From positions 84,942 to 148,941 of the forward strand of contig JAJTDW010000002.1 in the NCBI GenBank assembly GCA_021298175.1: a stretch of 64,000 nt of DNA. The letters are read 5' to 3'. Shown here one piece after another: positions 18,308 to 29,014 of this stretch (positions are counted from its first letter, which is position 1; the number at the start of each line of letters is the position of its first letter). The translations under genes were made by a program, and so were the position numbers. The stretch is from Pseudomonadota bacterium (lineage in GTDB: Bacteria; Pseudomonadota; Gammaproteobacteria; Burkholderiales; UBA11063). The notes under the pieces are model-generated. The model made no database searches, had not been told where the DNA came from, and saw only the letters and a list, made by a program, of their open reading frames with translations.

Positions 18308-19669
18308 ATGGCAAAAAATAAAGTAGTTTATGAATGTAGCGCATGCGGTGAAAAACACCCAAAATGGCAAGGTAAATGCAGTAGCTGTGACGCCTGGAAC
18401 TGTTTAGTGGAAACCATTGCTGAAAGCAGCAATTCACAAAATCATCGTTTTAATCCACTAACCCAAAGCTCTACTGTTGTAAGCCTTACTCATGTTGAAG
18501 CGCAAGATATAAGCCGCAAACAAACAGGTATCAGTGAATTAGACCGTGTATTAGGTGGTGGAATTGCCATTGGATCAGTAATATTAATCGGAGGAGACCC
18601 AGGTATTGGTAAATCCACTTTATTACTCCAAACTTTAGATCAATTGTCTAAAACTAATAAGGTATTATATATAACTGGTGAGGAGTCAATCCAACAAGTA
18701 GCCTTACGTGCCAACCGATTGGGAATTTTTGGAGATGAGAATTTACGTCTAATGGCAGAAATTGGCTTAAACCAAATTATTAGCGCTATTGATAAAGAAT
18801 CACCACAAGTTGTAGTAATTGACTCGATTCAAACTATGTATACCGAATTACTTCAATCAGCACCTGGATCGGTAGCCCAAGTAAGAGAGTGCGCAAGTAT
18901 TTTAACCAGACTTGCCAAACAAAAACATATAACTATTATTATGGTAGGACATGTTACTAAAGATGGTAGCATTGCTGGACCTCGTGTATTAGAACATATT
19001 GTGGATGCTGTGCTTTATTTTGAAGGTGAGCAACACTCTAATTTTAGAATGCTTAGAGGCGTAAAAAACCGCTTTGGTGCAGTTAATGAACTTGGGGTTT
19101 TTGCTATGACCGATAAAGGCCTAAAAGAAGTAAATAATCCTTCAGCATTATTTTTATCTTCACACCGCACTAAAGTACCAGGTAGCTGTATTCTTATTAC
19201 TCAAGAAGGTACCAGACCATTATTGGTTGAAGTACAAGCTTTAGTGGACCAATCGCATATTATGCCGCCCAAACGTTTAGCTGTAGGGATGGATAATTAT
19301 CGCCTCTCTATGTTAATTGCTATAATGCAACGCCATCTAGAACTACGCCTCTTTGATCAAGATATTTTTCTGAATGTAGTTGGTGGAGTCAAAGTATCTG
19401 AGCCAGCTATAGATCTAGCAGTAACTCTAGCTATCATCTCATCTTATAAAAATAAATATTTACCCGAAAAATTAGCCGTATGCGGGGAAATAGGTCTATC
19501 AGGAGAAATTCGTACCATACAAAAAGGACAAGATCGAATAAAAGAGGCTGCAAAACTTGGTTTTGAAAGAATTATTGTCCCACATGCTAATCTACCAAAA
19601 GAAAAAATTCCCAATGTGGAAATTATTCCAGTACAAAATCTTAGAGATGTAATTAATTATTGTTTTTAA
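18308..19669 (+). CDS. radA: DNA repair protein RadA (Sms)
   Basis: A hexameric DnaB-like/RecA-related helicase that processes recombination intermediates. The N-terminal zinc finger uses Cys10, Cys13, Cys24 and Cys27. Walker A is GGDPGIGKST, the Sms-specific motif is KNRFG in GVKNRFGAVNELGVF, and the Lon-protease-like domain occupies the last third. I chose the ATG at 18308 (MAKNKVVYECSACG, the usual N terminus) over the ORF-track TTG at 18290. 453 residues. It runs convergently into folC. Confidence 0.95.
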   Translation: MAKNKVVYECSACGEKHPKWQGKCSSCDAWNCLVETIAESSNSQNHRFNPLTQSSTVVSLTHVEAQDISRKQTGISELDRVLGGGIAIGSVILIGGDPGIGKSTLLLQTLDQLSKTNKVLYITGEESIQQVALRANRLGIFGDENLRLMAEIGLNQIISAIDKESPQVVVIDSIQTMYTELLQSAPGSVAQVRECASILTRLAKQKHITIIMVGHVTKDGSIAGPRVLEHIVDAVLYFEGEQHSNFRMLRGVKNRFGAVNELGVFAMTDKGLKEVNNPSALFLSSHRTKVPGSCILITQEGTRPLLVEVQALVDQSHIMPPKRLAVGMDNYRLSMLIAIMQRHLELRLFDQDIFLNVVGGVKVSEPAIDLAVTLAIISSYKNKYLPEKLAVCGEIGLSGEIRTIQKGQDRIKEAAKLGFERIIVPHANLPKEKIPNVEIIPVQNLRDVINYCF

Positions 19670-19739
19670 ACAATATTAAATATTGGGATTAGCACATCGT
19701 TACTATGTCATAAATGACTGCATAATAATTTCCAATTAA

Positions 19740-21029
19740 CTAAGGGATTGACCTGTAATGTTTTATAAGATATAATGACCCTGTTATTAGAATTAGTTTT
19801 TTGTTTAAGGTTTTAGCAAACTCCAAAGCAGCTAAAGGGTCATCAATACTATAGCATATTGTATTAATCGATGCATGATCTTCTATCATACCAGATGATT
19901 GATAAATATCATAAAGTTTAGATGCCTCTAAGCCTCTACTTGTAGTTGTAATAGAAGTAAAAATAATTGTATTAGATATCTGATTAAGATAACCCAACAT
20001 TGCTGGAATATTCTTATCAGCTAAAATTGACGTTATAACCACAACATCCTCTGGAATATAATTAATTGCTAAAGTATCATATAATACTTTAGCACCAGAT
20101 TCATTATGCGTAGCATCAACTATAATCTCAGGATTTATAGCAATACGCTCTAAACGCCCATGCCACTTTGCAGACTCTGCAGCATACCTAATAGACTCTG
20201 CTGCTATATTCAAACCACTTAAGACCTCATAAGCACATAAAAAATTATATGCTTGGAATTTACCAAATAAATTTAAAGAGTAAATTTCCATAAGATCTTT
20301 AGATCCTAGAAGTGATACTTCTAAATTAATAGCTAAAATAGTTTTAAAATTAATAAAGTCTAAAACAATAGATCCTAAATATTTATCTAAAATATTAGTG
20401 TAGTGATTAGTGCGCTTCTTAATTTGTACTAAAAGCTCTATGCTATTATCTGCAAATACTGTAGGGGTATTATTTTTTATAATCCCTGTTTTTTCTTTAG
20501 CAATATCCTTTAAACTATTACCAAGCCAATTAGTATGTTCTAATGCAATATTAGTAATAATACAATACACTGGATTAAGAATGACATTGGTTGCATCATT
20601 CTCACCCCCCATACCAACTTCAAGTACTAAATAATCAATCCCACTCTTAGAAAAGAAATAAAACATTATTGCAGTTAATAATTCAAAAGGTGAAGCCAGT
20701 AAATTATGTATATTTACTATATTTTTCACATAGATAAATGTATCTTCTAAAATATTATCAGATATTGCTACGCCATTTAAAGTAATTGTCTCATTAATGG
20801 CATAAATATGTGGACTAGTATATTTACCAACTTTATACTTAGCATGTATCAATCCAGCCTCAATAAAAGCAGCTGTAGAACCTTTACCATTGCTTCCTGT
20901 AATATGTATAACTTTATAGTTATTCTGTGGATTACCCAAATAATTTAATAAAATTTTTATTCTATCTAAACCTGGAGTAATGTTTATATTAGATTTTGTA
21001 GTTAATTCATCAATAATTTGCTGCTTCAT
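19740..21029 (-). CDS. folC: Bifunctional folylpolyglutamate/dihydrofolate synthase
   Basis: A Mur-ligase-like ATPase that makes dihydrofolate from dihydropteroate and adds glutamates to folates. The P-loop is HITGSNGKGSTAAFIEAG, followed by YTSPHIYAINETITLNG (substrate loop), LVLEVGMGGENDATN and VDATHNESGA. 429 residues, of normal length. A ribosome site AAGGAAG precedes the ATG. Unlike many proteobacteria there is no accD next to it. Confidence 0.93.
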   Translation of the reverse strand: MKQQIIDELTTKSNINITPGLDRIKILLNYLGNPQNNYKVIHITGSNGKGSTAAFIEAGLIHAKYKVGKYTSPHIYAINETITLNGVAISDNILEDTFIYVKNIVNIHNLLASPFELLTAIMFYFFSKSGIDYLVLEVGMGGENDATNVILNPVYCIITNIALEHTNWLGNSLKDIAKEKTGIIKNNTPTVFADNSIELLVQIKKRTNHYTNILDKYLGSIVLDFINFKTILAINLEVSLLGSKDLMEIYSLNLFGKFQAYNFLCAYEVLSGLNIAAESIRYAAESAKWHGRLERIAINPEIIVDATHNESGAKVLYDTLAINYIPEDVVVITSILADKNIPAMLGYLNQISNTIIFTSITTTSRGLEASKLYDIYQSSGMIEDHASINTICYSIDDPLAALEFAKTLNKKLILITGSLYLIKHYRSIP

Positions 21030-21069
21030 ATTATTACTTCCTTAGAATTAATGCCCACATCGTAGTAAT

Positions 21070-22155
21070 TTATATGAGGAATTTAGCGCGTGACAACCAA
21101 TACATAAAATACGATATATAAAATACAAAAAACACCACAGCTAAGCCAATTTTTAAACTATTAGATTTCTTAGAAATTAATACCAAACCTAAATAGAAAG
21201 TAAATAATGTGCCACAAAACCTACCTTCAGATAGCATAGTACCTGTCATAAATCCTGGTAAAATACATAATAAATTAAAAATTGCTTCCTCATAGTATTT
21301 ATTAATAAATAACCAAACAGCAATTATGCAAGAAAATACAAATAATCCAGAATTATTATAGTCCATAACCATTTTTAATAATTGGCTGCCAATTCTAGTA
21401 AGCTGAAAACCAGTACGCCCCCAACCACGTTGAATATGCTCAAAAGCCAGAAAATCCCCCACATGATAGTGTAAATAAACCATATAGATTATTAAACCAA
21501 ACATAGATATAAGGGTTCCCCAAATCAAGCTAGGCTGAGATTTTTTTCGTATGCCATATAAAAAATATACCAGACTAAACATAATTCCAACAGGACGAGT
21601 CGCAGATAATAGCCCGCCAAAAATTGCTGAAATATATGGACGATTAATCCGCATAAAATAAAAAGCAGATAAAGAAAGCAATAGGAATAGGCTCTCGGTA
21701 TATAAAGATGCAAAATATACACTAAAAGGAGAAAAGGCTAATAATATAACGCCAAAGCGACTATTAGTTTCATCAAAACTTAACTTTAAATACTTATAAA
21801 ATACTAATAAAGATAATAAAATAAAAATTTGGTTTAGAATAATACCTGTAATAATTACATCACTTGATATCAGACTTACTACAATTTTAACTATATAAGG
21901 ATATAATGGAAAAAATGCCCAATTAGCCAAACCACTCCAAACTCTAGGGGATGTTCTTATATGTAAATCATAACCATCATTAATAATGGTTAAATACCAT
22001 TTACAATCCCATTTACACATTGTAGTAAAAAAATCCGCATTCTTATGAATAAAAATATTCTTAGCTAAATCAAACTCGTAAGTTAAAATAATCCGACTAA
22101 TTGCAAATATTAATAAACAATAAAATACCCAATTTATCCGGGTTAACTTTCCCAT
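21070..22155 (-). CDS. PIG-V-type membrane mannosyltransferase-like protein
   Basis: A 361-residue polytopic membrane protein with about 10 hydrophobic segments. The N-terminal block CKWDCKWYLTIINDGYD, then WAFFPLYPYIVKIV, matches the GT76/PIG-V family layout (W-D-x-x-W-Y and FFPLYP), in which a loop Asp serves polyprenyl-linked sugar transfer. Bacterial members have little-studied roles in surface glycan assembly. It sits between folC and the rplQ terminator and is probably expressed apart from the ribosomal operon. Donor and acceptor are unknown. Confidence 0.7.
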   Translation of the reverse strand: MGKLTRINWVFYCLLIFAISRIILTYEFDLAKNIFIHKNADFFTTMCKWDCKWYLTIINDGYDLHIRTSPRVWSGLANWAFFPLYPYIVKIVVSLISSDVIITGIILNQIFILLSLLVFYKYLKLSFDETNSRFGVILLAFSPFSVYFASLYTESLFLLLSLSAFYFMRINRPYISAIFGGLLSATRPVGIMFSLVYFLYGIRKKSQPSLIWGTLISMFGLIIYMVYLHYHVGDFLAFEHIQRGWGRTGFQLTRIGSQLLKMVMDYNNSGLFVFSCIIAVWLFINKYYEEAIFNLLCILPGFMTGTMLSEGRFCGTLFTFYLGLVLISKKSNSLKIGLAVVFFVFYISYFMYWLSRAKFLI

Positions 22156-22173
22156 GTTTTATCCCAAAAACGC

Positions 22174-22209
22174 AAAAAGCCAACTTATATTTATTAATAC
22201 AAATTGGCT
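22174..22209 (-). terminator. Rho-independent-type terminator after rplQ
   Basis: On the minus strand AGCCAATTT, a loop, then AAGTTGGCT followed by TTTTTGCG, 38 bases after the rplQ stop. It would end the long alpha operon transcript. Confidence 0.7.
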
Positions 22210-22246
22210 CTATGCTCAAACAATAATAGTTTACCTAATTACTCTA

Positions 22247-22645
22247 TTAAGAATTAGCTTCATCTTCTTCAACCACTTCAGTAGTTTCTGGACGATCAAC
22301 TAATTCAATAAATGCACGAGGTGCATTATCACCAGCCCTAAAGCCGTATTTTAATAAACGAGTATAACCACCATTACGTGTTTGATAGCGAGGAGCTAGT
22401 TCATCAAATAACTTACTAACAATCTCACGATCACGAGTACGTGCAAAAGCTAAACGACGATTTGCTAATGTTGGGTTTTTAGCCAACGTAATTAGCGGTT
22501 CCACTACTTTACGCAACTCTTTTGCTTTAGGCAGTGTTGTAACAATCGCTTCATGTCTTAGTAAAGCAACAGCTAAATTTTTAAATAAAGCCTTCCTATG
22601 CGAAGACGTACGATTTAATTTGCGGTGAGCACAACGATGACGCAT
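22247..22645 (-). CDS. rplQ: 50S ribosomal protein L17
   Basis: A large-subunit protein near the exit tunnel. [45 protein letters not shown] is the invariant family start. At 132 residues it is normal for proteobacteria, with an acidic tail (VVEEDEANS). Last gene of the alpha operon, 18 bases after rpoA and directly before a hairpin terminator. Confidence 0.97.
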   Translation of the reverse strand: MRHRCAHRKLNRTSSHRKALFKNLAVALLRHEAIVTTLPKAKELRKVVEPLITLAKNPTLANRRLAFARTRDREIVSKLFDELAPRYQTRNGGYTRLLKYGFRAGDNAPRAFIELVDRPETTEVVEEDEANS

Positions 22646-22663
22646 TATCTACATCCTTCTAAA

Positions 22664-23680
22664 TTATTTCTTTTTTACTGATGCTGGTGGCCAGTTATCT
22701 ATTGCCATACCTAATCTCAAGCCGCGAGCATCCAATAATTCTTTAATCTCAGTTAGAGACTTTTTACCTAAGTTAGGCGTTCTTAATAATTCATTTTCTG
22801 AAAACTGAATTAGATCACCTAAATAGTTAATATCCAAATGTTTTAGACAATTAGCACTTCGAACTGTAAGTTCTAAATTATCGACTAATTCTAAAAACAT
22901 TGGGTCAATATCTGACTCTTCTTTAACTTTTACTAATGTGGTAGCTGGAGCTTGAACTTCAGGCATGTGCTCCAAACCAGCAAATACTAATAGCTGTTCA
23001 ATTAATACTTTAGATGCACTTCTAATCGCATCTTCTGGAGAGATAACGCCATTAGTTTCTACTTCTAGCACTAATTTATCTAAGTCAGTTTTTTGTTCAA
23101 CACGAGCATTCTCTACATTAAACATTACTCGCGTAACAGGAGAGAATCCAGCATCTAGTAAAATAGAACCAGTTGCAACAGTATCAGCTGTAACATCAGT
23201 ACGACGTGCTGCAGCTGTTTGATAACCAATACCTTGTTCGATAGTAATTTCTAAATTAATTTCTACATTTTTAGTAATATTACATATAACATGCTCTGGA
23301 TTTAAAACCTCTACATCATGCGTAAGAGTTATATCACTGCCATAAACTATCGATGGTCCTTTTTTATGTAACTTTAGCGTCGTTTTATTTTTACCATGTA
23401 ATTTAAATACTAAACCTTTTAGGTTTAGTAGTATATCCACCACATCTTCACTAACACCCTCAATTACAGAATACTCGTGAGCAATCCCCTCGACTTTAAC
23501 CTCAGTAACTGCAACACCAGTCATTGAAGATAATAAAACCCTGCGTAAAGCATTGCCTAAAGTGTGACCATAACCACGCTCGAAAGGCTCCATCACAATC
23601 TTACAGTTATTTAGATCACCTTCAATTGGAGTTATCGTAATTGATTTTGGCTTTAACAGCTGTTTTTCAGTTTCCTGCAT
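22664..23680 (-). CDS. rpoA: RNA polymerase alpha subunit
   Basis: Nucleates the core enzyme and contacts UP elements and activators. The N-terminal assembly domain shows [23 protein letters not shown]; the C-terminal domain shows [47 protein letters not shown], including the DNA-contacting helices. 338 residues, slightly longer than E. coli. Position between rpsD and rplQ is standard. Only one copy is present in this window. Confidence 0.97.
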   Translation of the reverse strand: MQETEKQLLKPKSITITPIEGDLNNCKIVMEPFERGYGHTLGNALRRVLLSSMTGVAVTEVKVEGIAHEYSVIEGVSEDVVDILLNLKGLVFKLHGKNKTTLKLHKKGPSIVYGSDITLTHDVEVLNPEHVICNITKNVEINLEITIEQGIGYQTAAARRTDVTADTVATGSILLDAGFSPVTRVMFNVENARVEQKTDLDKLVLEVETNGVISPEDAIRSASKVLIEQLLVFAGLEHMPEVQAPATTLVKVKEESDIDPMFLELVDNLELTVRSANCLKHLDINYLGDLIQFSENELLRTPNLGKKSLTEIKELLDARGLRLGMAIDNWPPASVKKK

Positions 23681-23705
23681 ATCGCCTTCCTTTTAGCTAT
23701 TTATT

Positions 23706-24329
23706 TTATTTAGAGTAAAACTCTACCACTAATTGTTCGTTGATATCGCTAGATAGTTCGCCTCTTTCTGGCATAGTTTTGTATATACCTTGCATTTCTT
23801 TAGCATTTACTTCAACCCAATTTGGGAATCCTGTTTGCTCAGATAATGATAAAGATTCTTGAATACGAACTTGTTTCTTCGATTTATCTGTAATACTAAT
23901 TGTATCGCCAGCTTTAACAATATAAGATGGAATATTTACTGGTTTTCCATTTACAAGCAATGCTTTATGTGATACTAATTGACGAGACTCAGCTCTTGTA
24001 GAACCAAAACCCATACGATATACAACATTATCTAATCTAGACTCTAACAATTTTAGTAAATTATCACCAGTAGAACCTTGTCTACGTGCAGCTTCAGCAA
24101 AGTATTTTCTAAACTGGCGCTCTAAAATACCATAAATACGGCGAATTTTTTGCTTTTCACGTAACTGAATCCCAAAATCAGATAATTTACCACCTGATTT
24201 GGCTCCATGTTGTCCTGGCGCTGTATTTAATTTACATTTTACATCAGCGCTTTTTCTTGAACTAACTAAAGATAAGTCCAACCCTTCACGACGCATTAAC
24301 TTGCATCTAGGCCCTGTATATCTAGCCAT
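23706..24329 (-). CDS. rpsD: 30S ribosomal protein S4
   Basis: A primary 16S rRNA binder and, in E. coli, the repressor of its own alpha operon. [21 protein letters not shown] is the family start, and the S4 RNA-binding domain ([32 protein letters not shown]) is in the middle. 207 residues. Whether it autoregulates here depends on a leader before rpsM, which I could not confirm. Confidence 0.97.
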   Translation of the reverse strand: MARYTGPRCKLMRREGLDLSLVSSRKSADVKCKLNTAPGQHGAKSGGKLSDFGIQLREKQKIRRIYGILERQFRKYFAEAARRQGSTGDNLLKLLESRLDNVVYRMGFGSTRAESRQLVSHKALLVNGKPVNIPSYIVKAGDTISITDKSKKQVRIQESLSLSEQTGFPNWVEVNAKEMQGIYKTMPERGELSSDINEQLVVEFYSK

Positions 24330-24343
24330 TTATCTTTCTCCCT

Positions 24344-24739
24344 TTAAACTCTACGTCTTTTCGGAGGACGACAGCCATTGTGCGGCAGTGGCGTCACATC
24401 CGAAATACTAATAACCTTAATACCCAACGCATTTAAAGCACGGATTGAAGACTCTCGACCAGGACCAGGTCCTTGAACTCGTACATCTACTGTTTTAATT
24501 CCATACTCTTGGGCAACTTTACCAGCTTTTTCGGCTGCTATTTGAGCAGCGAATGGAGTACTTTTACGTGAACCCTTAAAACCAGCACCGCCAGATGAAG
24601 CCCAAGATAATGCATTACCCTGACGATCTGTGATGGTTATAATAGTATTGTTAAAAGATGCATGAACGTGGGCTATGCCCTCACTCACTGACTTTCTAAC
24701 TTTTTTACGTACTCGTGATGCTGTGTTTGCTTTTGTCAT
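24344..24739 (-). CDS. rpsK: 30S ribosomal protein S11
   Basis: A platform protein of the small subunit, at the mRNA exit. [46 protein letters not shown] and the C-terminal block [18 protein letters not shown] are diagnostic. 131 residues. The Asn-Gly within PHNGCRPPK is the site known in other species to form isoaspartate. It lies between rpsM and rpsD. Confidence 0.97.
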   Translation of the reverse strand: MTKANTASRVRKKVRKSVSEGIAHVHASFNNTIITITDRQGNALSWASSGGAGFKGSRKSTPFAAQIAAEKAGKVAQEYGIKTVDVRVQGPGPGRESSIRALNALGIKVISISDVTPLPHNGCRPPKRRRV

Positions 24740-24767
24740 CTACATACTTCCTTATGCAAAAACTGCT

Positions 24768-25133
24768 TTATTTCTTCTTACCAGCAATAGCCTTACGTGG
24801 GCCTTTCCTGGTGCGAGCATTTGTTTTAGTCCTTTGACCACGTACCGGTAAACCTTTTAAGTGACGACCACCACGGTAACATTTTAAATCAATCAGACGT
24901 TTAATATTCATCGACACTTCGCGGCGAAGGTCACCCTCAATAGTAAATACAGCTACTTGAGTACGAATCAGCTCCATCTCTTCTTGAGTTAAATCCTTAA
25001 CTTTAGATTGCGGATTAATCAATGCAGCTCCACAAATTTTATTTGCACGAGTTGTACCAATACCGTAGATGTGCTGTAAGCCAATCACTATATGAGCACT
25101 ATCAGGTATATTTACCCCAGCAATACGTGCCAT
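24768..25133 (-). CDS. rpsM: 30S ribosomal protein S13
   Basis: A small-subunit head protein contacting the P-site tRNA and the B1 bridges. [34 protein letters not shown] and [34 protein letters not shown] match fully. 121 residues. Opening gene of the alpha operon, preceded by a 120-bp gap with a hairpin and a candidate promoter. Confidence 0.97.
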   Translation of the reverse strand: MARIAGVNIPDSAHIVIGLQHIYGIGTTRANKICGAALINPQSKVKDLTQEEMELIRTQVAVFTIEGDLRREVSMNIKRLIDLKCYRGGRHLKGLPVRGQRTKTNARTRKGPRKAIAGKKK

Positions 25134-25167
25134 AATTTCCCTTTCAAAAATTTAACGTGAACCTAGT

Positions 25168-25197
25168 ATTATACAATATATTAATATATATTTGTAA
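25168..25197 (-). promoter_or_regulatory. Candidate alpha operon promoter before rpsM
   Basis: On the minus strand TTACAA, an 18-base AT-rich spacer, then TATAAT, about 35 bases before the rpsM ATG. Its position matches the alpha operon start known in E. coli. The low-complexity AT sequence raises the chance of coincidence. Confidence 0.45.
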
Positions 25198-25204
25198 GTT
25201 ACTA

Positions 25205-25242
25205 CCTTATACAACCTCTATCTGCTATAGAAAGTTGTATAA
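25205..25242 (-). terminator. Hairpin between rpmJ and rpsM
   Basis: CTTATACAAC and GTTGTATAAG form a perfect 10-bp stem with an 18-base loop just after rpmJ on the minus strand. There is no U tract, so it may slow or attenuate read-through, stabilise the 3' end of the spc message, or form part of an rpsM leader. Confidence 0.45.
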
Positions 25243-25253
25243 GATTTTATCAG

Positions 25254-25367
25254 TTATCCTTGTTTTTGTTTATGTCTTGGTTCTTTGCAAATCACACGCA
25301 CAACTCCGTTGCGACGTACAACTTTACAATTACGACATATTTTTTTCACAGAAGGCTGAACTCTCAT
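25254..25367 (-). CDS. rpmJ: 50S ribosomal protein L36
   Basis: Too short for the ORF track. The minus strand encodes 37 residues, [37 protein letters not shown], with the zinc-binding pattern C-x2-C...C-x4-H (Cys11, Cys14, Cys27, His32) of the L36 family. It lies 17 bases after infA, the order usual in betaproteobacteria. Being of the zinc-binding type, it suggests a zinc-independent paralog could exist elsewhere. Confidence 0.96.
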   Translation of the reverse strand: MRVQPSVKKICRNCKVVRRNGVVRVICKEPRHKQKQG

Positions 25368-25384
25368 TATTAACCTCGAAAAAC

Positions 25385-25603
25385 CTACTTCGCACGAAAT
25401 ACAATGCGAGCTTTGTTTAAATCATATGGTGTCATTTCAACCGTTACTTTATCACTAGGTAAAATTCGGATATAGTTCATCCGCATTTTACCCGAGATAT
25501 GACACAAAACCACATGGCCATTTTCCAACCTAACGCGAAACATTGTATTGGGTAAAGCTTCGATCACTTCACCTTCAAACTGTATCACATCATCTTTTGC
25601 CAT
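25385..25603 (-). CDS. infA: Translation initiation factor IF-1
   Basis: An S1/OB-fold protein that blocks the A site during initiation. [72 protein letters not shown] aligns over the full 72 residues. Its place between secY and rpmJ is typical of betaproteobacteria, whereas E. coli keeps infA elsewhere; this is a main reason for the lineage suggestion. Confidence 0.96.
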   Translation of the reverse strand: MAKDDVIQFEGEVIEALPNTMFRVRLENGHVVLCHISGKMRMNYIRILPSDKVTVEMTPYDLNKARIVFRAK

Positions 25604-25619
25604 ACACCCACCGGACTTC

Positions 25620-26918
25620 CTAGAAACTTTTTAGGTTTGCTTTTTTAAGCAAACTTTCATATTGAACAGACATAATTTGAGATTGCACCTGTGTCATAAG
25701 ATCCATAGTAACTACAACTACGATTAGTAGTGAAGTTCCTCCAAAATAGAATGGGACATTCCATTTTAGGATCAAAATCTCTGGCAATAAACAAACTAAC
25801 GTTATATATATAGCACCAGCCAATGTCAAACGTAAAATCACCTTTTCAACATATCTTGCTGTATTTTCACCGGGTCTTATCCCAGGAACAAATGCTCCAC
25901 TTTTCTTTAAATTATCCGCTGTTTCTTTTGGATTAAACACTAAGGCTGTATAAAAGAAACAAAAGAAAATAATTGCAGATGCATAAAACAGCACATATAC
26001 TGGCTGTCCCGGATGTAGCATATCACCTATACTTGATAAAAAATGTAAGTGACTACTACCAGCACCCAACCAACCAAATATTGTTGCTGGAAATAAAATA
26101 ATACTTGAAGCAAAAATAGGAGGAATAACCCCAGCTAAATTTATCTTCAACGGCAAATGTGTGGTTTGACCTTGCATAATTTTATTACCAACTTGACGCT
26201 TCGCATAATTAACTGGAATCTTGCGTTGCGCCCTTTCTACAAAAACCACAACATATGTAATTGCTATGACTAATGCAAAAATAATAATTGTAGAAAATAT
26301 TGACATAGAACCTTGCGATGCTAATGTCAATGTTTTACTAATGCCGCCTGGAATACCTGAAATGATACCGGTCGTGATAATCATTGAAGCACCATTACCA
26401 ATACCACGTTCAGTAATTTGTTCACCAAGCCACATTAAGAATAGAGTTCCTGCAACTAAACAAACAACTGCTGTTATAAAAAATTGAGCCTGTGAACTAA
26501 TAACTAATCCCGGCTGCTTGTATAACATGGCTGCAATACCAAAACTTTGAACTAATGCTAAAACCACAGTTGCATATCTAGTATATTGAGTGATTTTTCT
26601 TTTACCACTTTCACCTTCTTTTTTTAGTTGAATTAAAAAGGGAAAAACTTCCGATGATAATTGTAAAATAATTGAAGCTGAAATATAAGGCATAATACCC
26701 AAGGCAAAGATTGTAAATCGAGATAATGCTCCACCAGAAAACATATTAACCATACCAAGCAAACCAGACTGGCTTGATTGAAATAGTTTAGCTAACTGTA
26801 TAGGATCTATCCCTGGTACAGGTATGTGCGCACCAATTCTAAATACAATCAAAGCACCAATTAAAAACCAGACACGTCTTTTTAATTCAGCAAATTTATT
26901 TGTTTTAGCAGCAACCAT
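25620..26918 (-). CDS. secY: Preprotein translocase channel SecY
   Basis: The central pore of the Sec translocon, with ten membrane helices. The plug-region start is [12 protein letters not shown], and [11 protein letters not shown], the cytosolic loop [19 protein letters not shown] and [17 protein letters not shown] are family landmarks. 432 residues, of normal length. It is followed by infA 16 bases downstream and preceded by rplO, all in the spc operon. Confidence 0.96.
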   Translation of the reverse strand: MVAAKTNKFAELKRRVWFLIGALIVFRIGAHIPVPGIDPIQLAKLFQSSQSGLLGMVNMFSGGALSRFTIFALGIMPYISASIILQLSSEVFPFLIQLKKEGESGKRKITQYTRYATVVLALVQSFGIAAMLYKQPGLVISSQAQFFITAVVCLVAGTLFLMWLGEQITERGIGNGASMIITTGIISGIPGGISKTLTLASQGSMSIFSTIIIFALVIAITYVVVFVERAQRKIPVNYAKRQVGNKIMQGQTTHLPLKINLAGVIPPIFASSIILFPATIFGWLGAGSSHLHFLSSIGDMLHPGQPVYVLFYASAIIFFCFFYTALVFNPKETADNLKKSGAFVPGIRPGENTARYVEKVILRLTLAGAIYITLVCLLPEILILKWNVPFYFGGTSLLIVVVVTMDLMTQVQSQIMSVQYESLLKKANLKSF

Positions 26919-26961
26919 AGCATATTCTCTTATTTTATAAATAACAACAACGTTATTTTAG

Positions 26962-27387
26962 TTATTCTATTGAACCACCGGCAAGCATTATCGCAGCTTT
27001 AGCTGATTCAGTCACATTTACACCGCGAACATTAATTGCTCTTTCAATCTTACCAGTATTGATAATTTTAATTTTATCAGCATGTTGTGATACCAACCCA
27101 TTACTAACTAAAGTTAGACGATCTATATCATTTAATGCAAGCTTATTAATATCTAGTAAACGAACTTCAACAGATAAACTCAAGGATTTAAAACCACGCT
27201 TAGGTAACCTTCTATACAAAGGCATTTGCCCACCTTCAAACCCCACTTTATGGAATCCACCAGCACGACTTTTTTGCCCCTTGTGGCCACGACCACAAGT
27301 CTTACCTAAACCAGAGCCAATCCCACGACCAACTCTTCTCTTAGAATGCTTGCTACCTACAGCTGGCTTAATTTCATTTAAAAACAT
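26962..27387 (-). CDS. rplO: 50S ribosomal protein L15
   Basis: A late-assembly large-subunit protein with an extended Gly/Arg-rich N terminus ([29 protein letters not shown]) and a globular C-terminal domain. [18 protein letters not shown] is conserved. 141 residues. It starts 2 bases after the rpmD stop. Confidence 0.96.
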   Translation of the reverse strand: MFLNEIKPAVGSKHSKRRVGRGIGSGLGKTCGRGHKGQKSRAGGFHKVGFEGGQMPLYRRLPKRGFKSLSLSVEVRLLDINKLALNDIDRLTLVSNGLVSQHADKIKIINTGKIERAINVRGVNVTESAKAAIMLAGGSIE

Positions 27388-27389
27388 AA

Positions 27390-27575
27390 TTAACCCTCAC
27401 ATTTTAAAAGATAGTTAATACGATTGATCATACCTAGATTTTCTGGCGTAGCTTCAACTTCTACAGTTTTACCAATTTTTCTTAAGCCTAAACCACGAGC
27501 ACATGCTTTATGTGATTCAAGACGCCCGATTAAACTTTTCACTAGAGTGATTTTTATTGTCTTAGATGCTACCAT
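27390..27575 (-). CDS. rpmD: 50S ribosomal protein L30
   Basis: A small ribosomal protein, [61 protein letters not shown]. The ORF-track start at 27581 is TTG. I chose the ATG at 27575, which follows a GGGGG ribosome site at good spacing and gives the usual N terminus, 61 residues in all. It overlaps the end of rpsE by 14 bp. Confidence 0.94.
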   Translation of the reverse strand: MVASKTIKITLVKSLIGRLESHKACARGLGLRKIGKTVEVEATPENLGMINRINYLLKCEG

Positions 27576-28071
27576 TATCAACCCCCATTAGCTCCCCAAC
27601 TGTTTTACCACGCTTTGCAGCGATTTCAGCTGGAGTATAGATTGAAGACAATGCGTCTAAAGTTGCACGTACCACATTGTAATTGTTTGTTGAACCATGC
27701 ACTTTAGCTGAAATATTTTTAATGCCAATAGCTTCAAAAATAGCACGCATAGCACCACCAGCAATAATACCAGTACCTTCTCTAGCCGGCTGAAGAAACA
27801 CGGTAGTTGCACCATGAGTCGCCGAAATTTTGTGGAATATAGTACCTTTATTTAAAGATACTTTCATCATATTTTTACGAGCTTCTTTCACAGCTTTTTG
27901 AACTGCAACAGGAACTTCTTTTGACTTGGATTTACCCATGCCAATACCGCCATCACCATCACCTACAACAGTTAATGCAGCAAAACCCATAATTCTACCG
28001 CCCTTAACCACTTTAGTAACGCGATTAACGCTAATCATTTTTTCTATAAATTGATCTTTTACTTCAGACAT
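27562..28071 (-). CDS. rpsE: 30S ribosomal protein S5
   Basis: A decoding-fidelity protein near the mRNA entry site. The dsRNA-binding-like N-terminal domain shows [43 protein letters not shown]. Also present are the C-terminal blocks [25 protein letters not shown] and [10 protein letters not shown]. 169 residues. The residues classically altered by spectinomycin-resistance mutations lie in the conserved KGGR region, which looks unmodified. Confidence 0.96.
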   Translation of the reverse strand: MSEVKDQFIEKMISVNRVTKVVKGGRIMGFAALTVVGDGDGGIGMGKSKSKEVPVAVQKAVKEARKNMMKVSLNKGTIFHKISATHGATTVFLQPAREGTGIIAGGAMRAIFEAIGIKNISAKVHGSTNNYNVVRATLDALSSIYTPAEIAAKRGKTVGELMGVDNGSI

Positions 28072-28086
28072 CTATCTACTCCACTA

Positions 28087-28440
28087 TTAGAATACAAGGC
28101 CGTTTTCACGTGCACTATCAGCCAACGCTTTAACGCGACCATGATATTTAAAGCCTGATCTATCAAAAGCAACTTCTTTAATGCCAAATGCTACAGCTTT
28201 TTCAGCGATTTGCTTTCCAATAGCTTTAGCAGCTTCCACATTACCACCATTTTTTATTGAAGCACTGGTATCTTTAGCTAAAGTAGAGGCAGATGCCAAA
28301 ACTTTAGAACCAGTTTCATCAATAATCTGTGCATAAATATTAGAATTTGATTTATACACTACAAGACGTTTTGTACTTAACTCAAGAATTTTTAATCTTG
28401 TTTTTCTTGAGCGTCTAAGCCTAGACTCTTTCTTATTCAT
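28087..28440 (-). CDS. rplR: 50S ribosomal protein L18
   Basis: A 5S rRNA-binding protein of the central protuberance. [29 protein letters not shown] and [28 protein letters not shown] are family blocks. 117 residues. Between rplF and rpsE as in other spc operons. Confidence 0.96.
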   Translation of the reverse strand: MNKKESRLRRSRKTRLKILELSTKRLVVYKSNSNIYAQIIDETGSKVLASASTLAKDTSASIKNGGNVEAAKAIGKQIAEKAVAFGIKEVAFDRSGFKYHGRVKALADSARENGLVF

Positions 28441-28459
28441 ATCGAATTAGCCCTTTAAA

Positions 28460-28996
28460 CTATTTTTTCTTAGTTTCTTTAAGAATAACCTGCTCATCAG
28501 CATAACGGATACCCTTGCCCTTATAAGGCTCTACAGCCCTGTAAGCACGGATCTCTGCAGCAACCTGCCCAACCATTTGTTTGTCATAACCTTTTATGAT
28601 TATTTCTGTTTGAGTGGGTGTTTCAATTTTGATTCCTTTTGGTGCCTTATGTACCACTGGATGTGAAAAACCTAAAGATAAATTTAGACTGTCCCCAGAA
28701 ACAGCAGCACGATAACCAACACCTAAAATAGTCAATTTCTTTTGGAAACCCTTACTTACACCAATGATCATATTACTTAATATTGCACGAATTGTACCTG
28801 ACAATGCTTTTGCAAATTTAGTTTCTTCACGCGTTTGTAATGTAATGATATTATCTTGTTTGATAATTTCAACTGCATCATCAAATGTGAATTCCATTTG
28901 ACCTAATGGTCCTTTAACTTTTACGTTAGAACCGCTAACTATAACCTCAATATCTGAAGGAATACTAAGCGGTAATTTAGCCTGACGAGACAACAT
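28460..28996 (-). CDS. rplF: 50S ribosomal protein L6
   Basis: Two tandem RNA-binding repeats placed near the sarcin-ricin loop and factor site. VKVKGPLGQMEFTF and the C-terminal signature RAYRAVEPYKGKGIRYADE are present. 178 residues with a basic tail (KETKKK). The N terminus reads MLSRQAKLPL, one residue longer than the common MSR start. Confidence 0.96.
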   Translation of the reverse strand: MLSRQAKLPLSIPSDIEVIVSGSNVKVKGPLGQMEFTFDDAVEIIKQDNIITLQTREETKFAKALSGTIRAILSNMIIGVSKGFQKKLTILGVGYRAAVSGDSLNLSLGFSHPVVHKAPKGIKIETPTQTEIIIKGYDKQMVGQVAAEIRAYRAVEPYKGKGIRYADEQVILKETKKK

Positions 28997-29014
28997 TATA
29001 TTTACTCCCCCAAA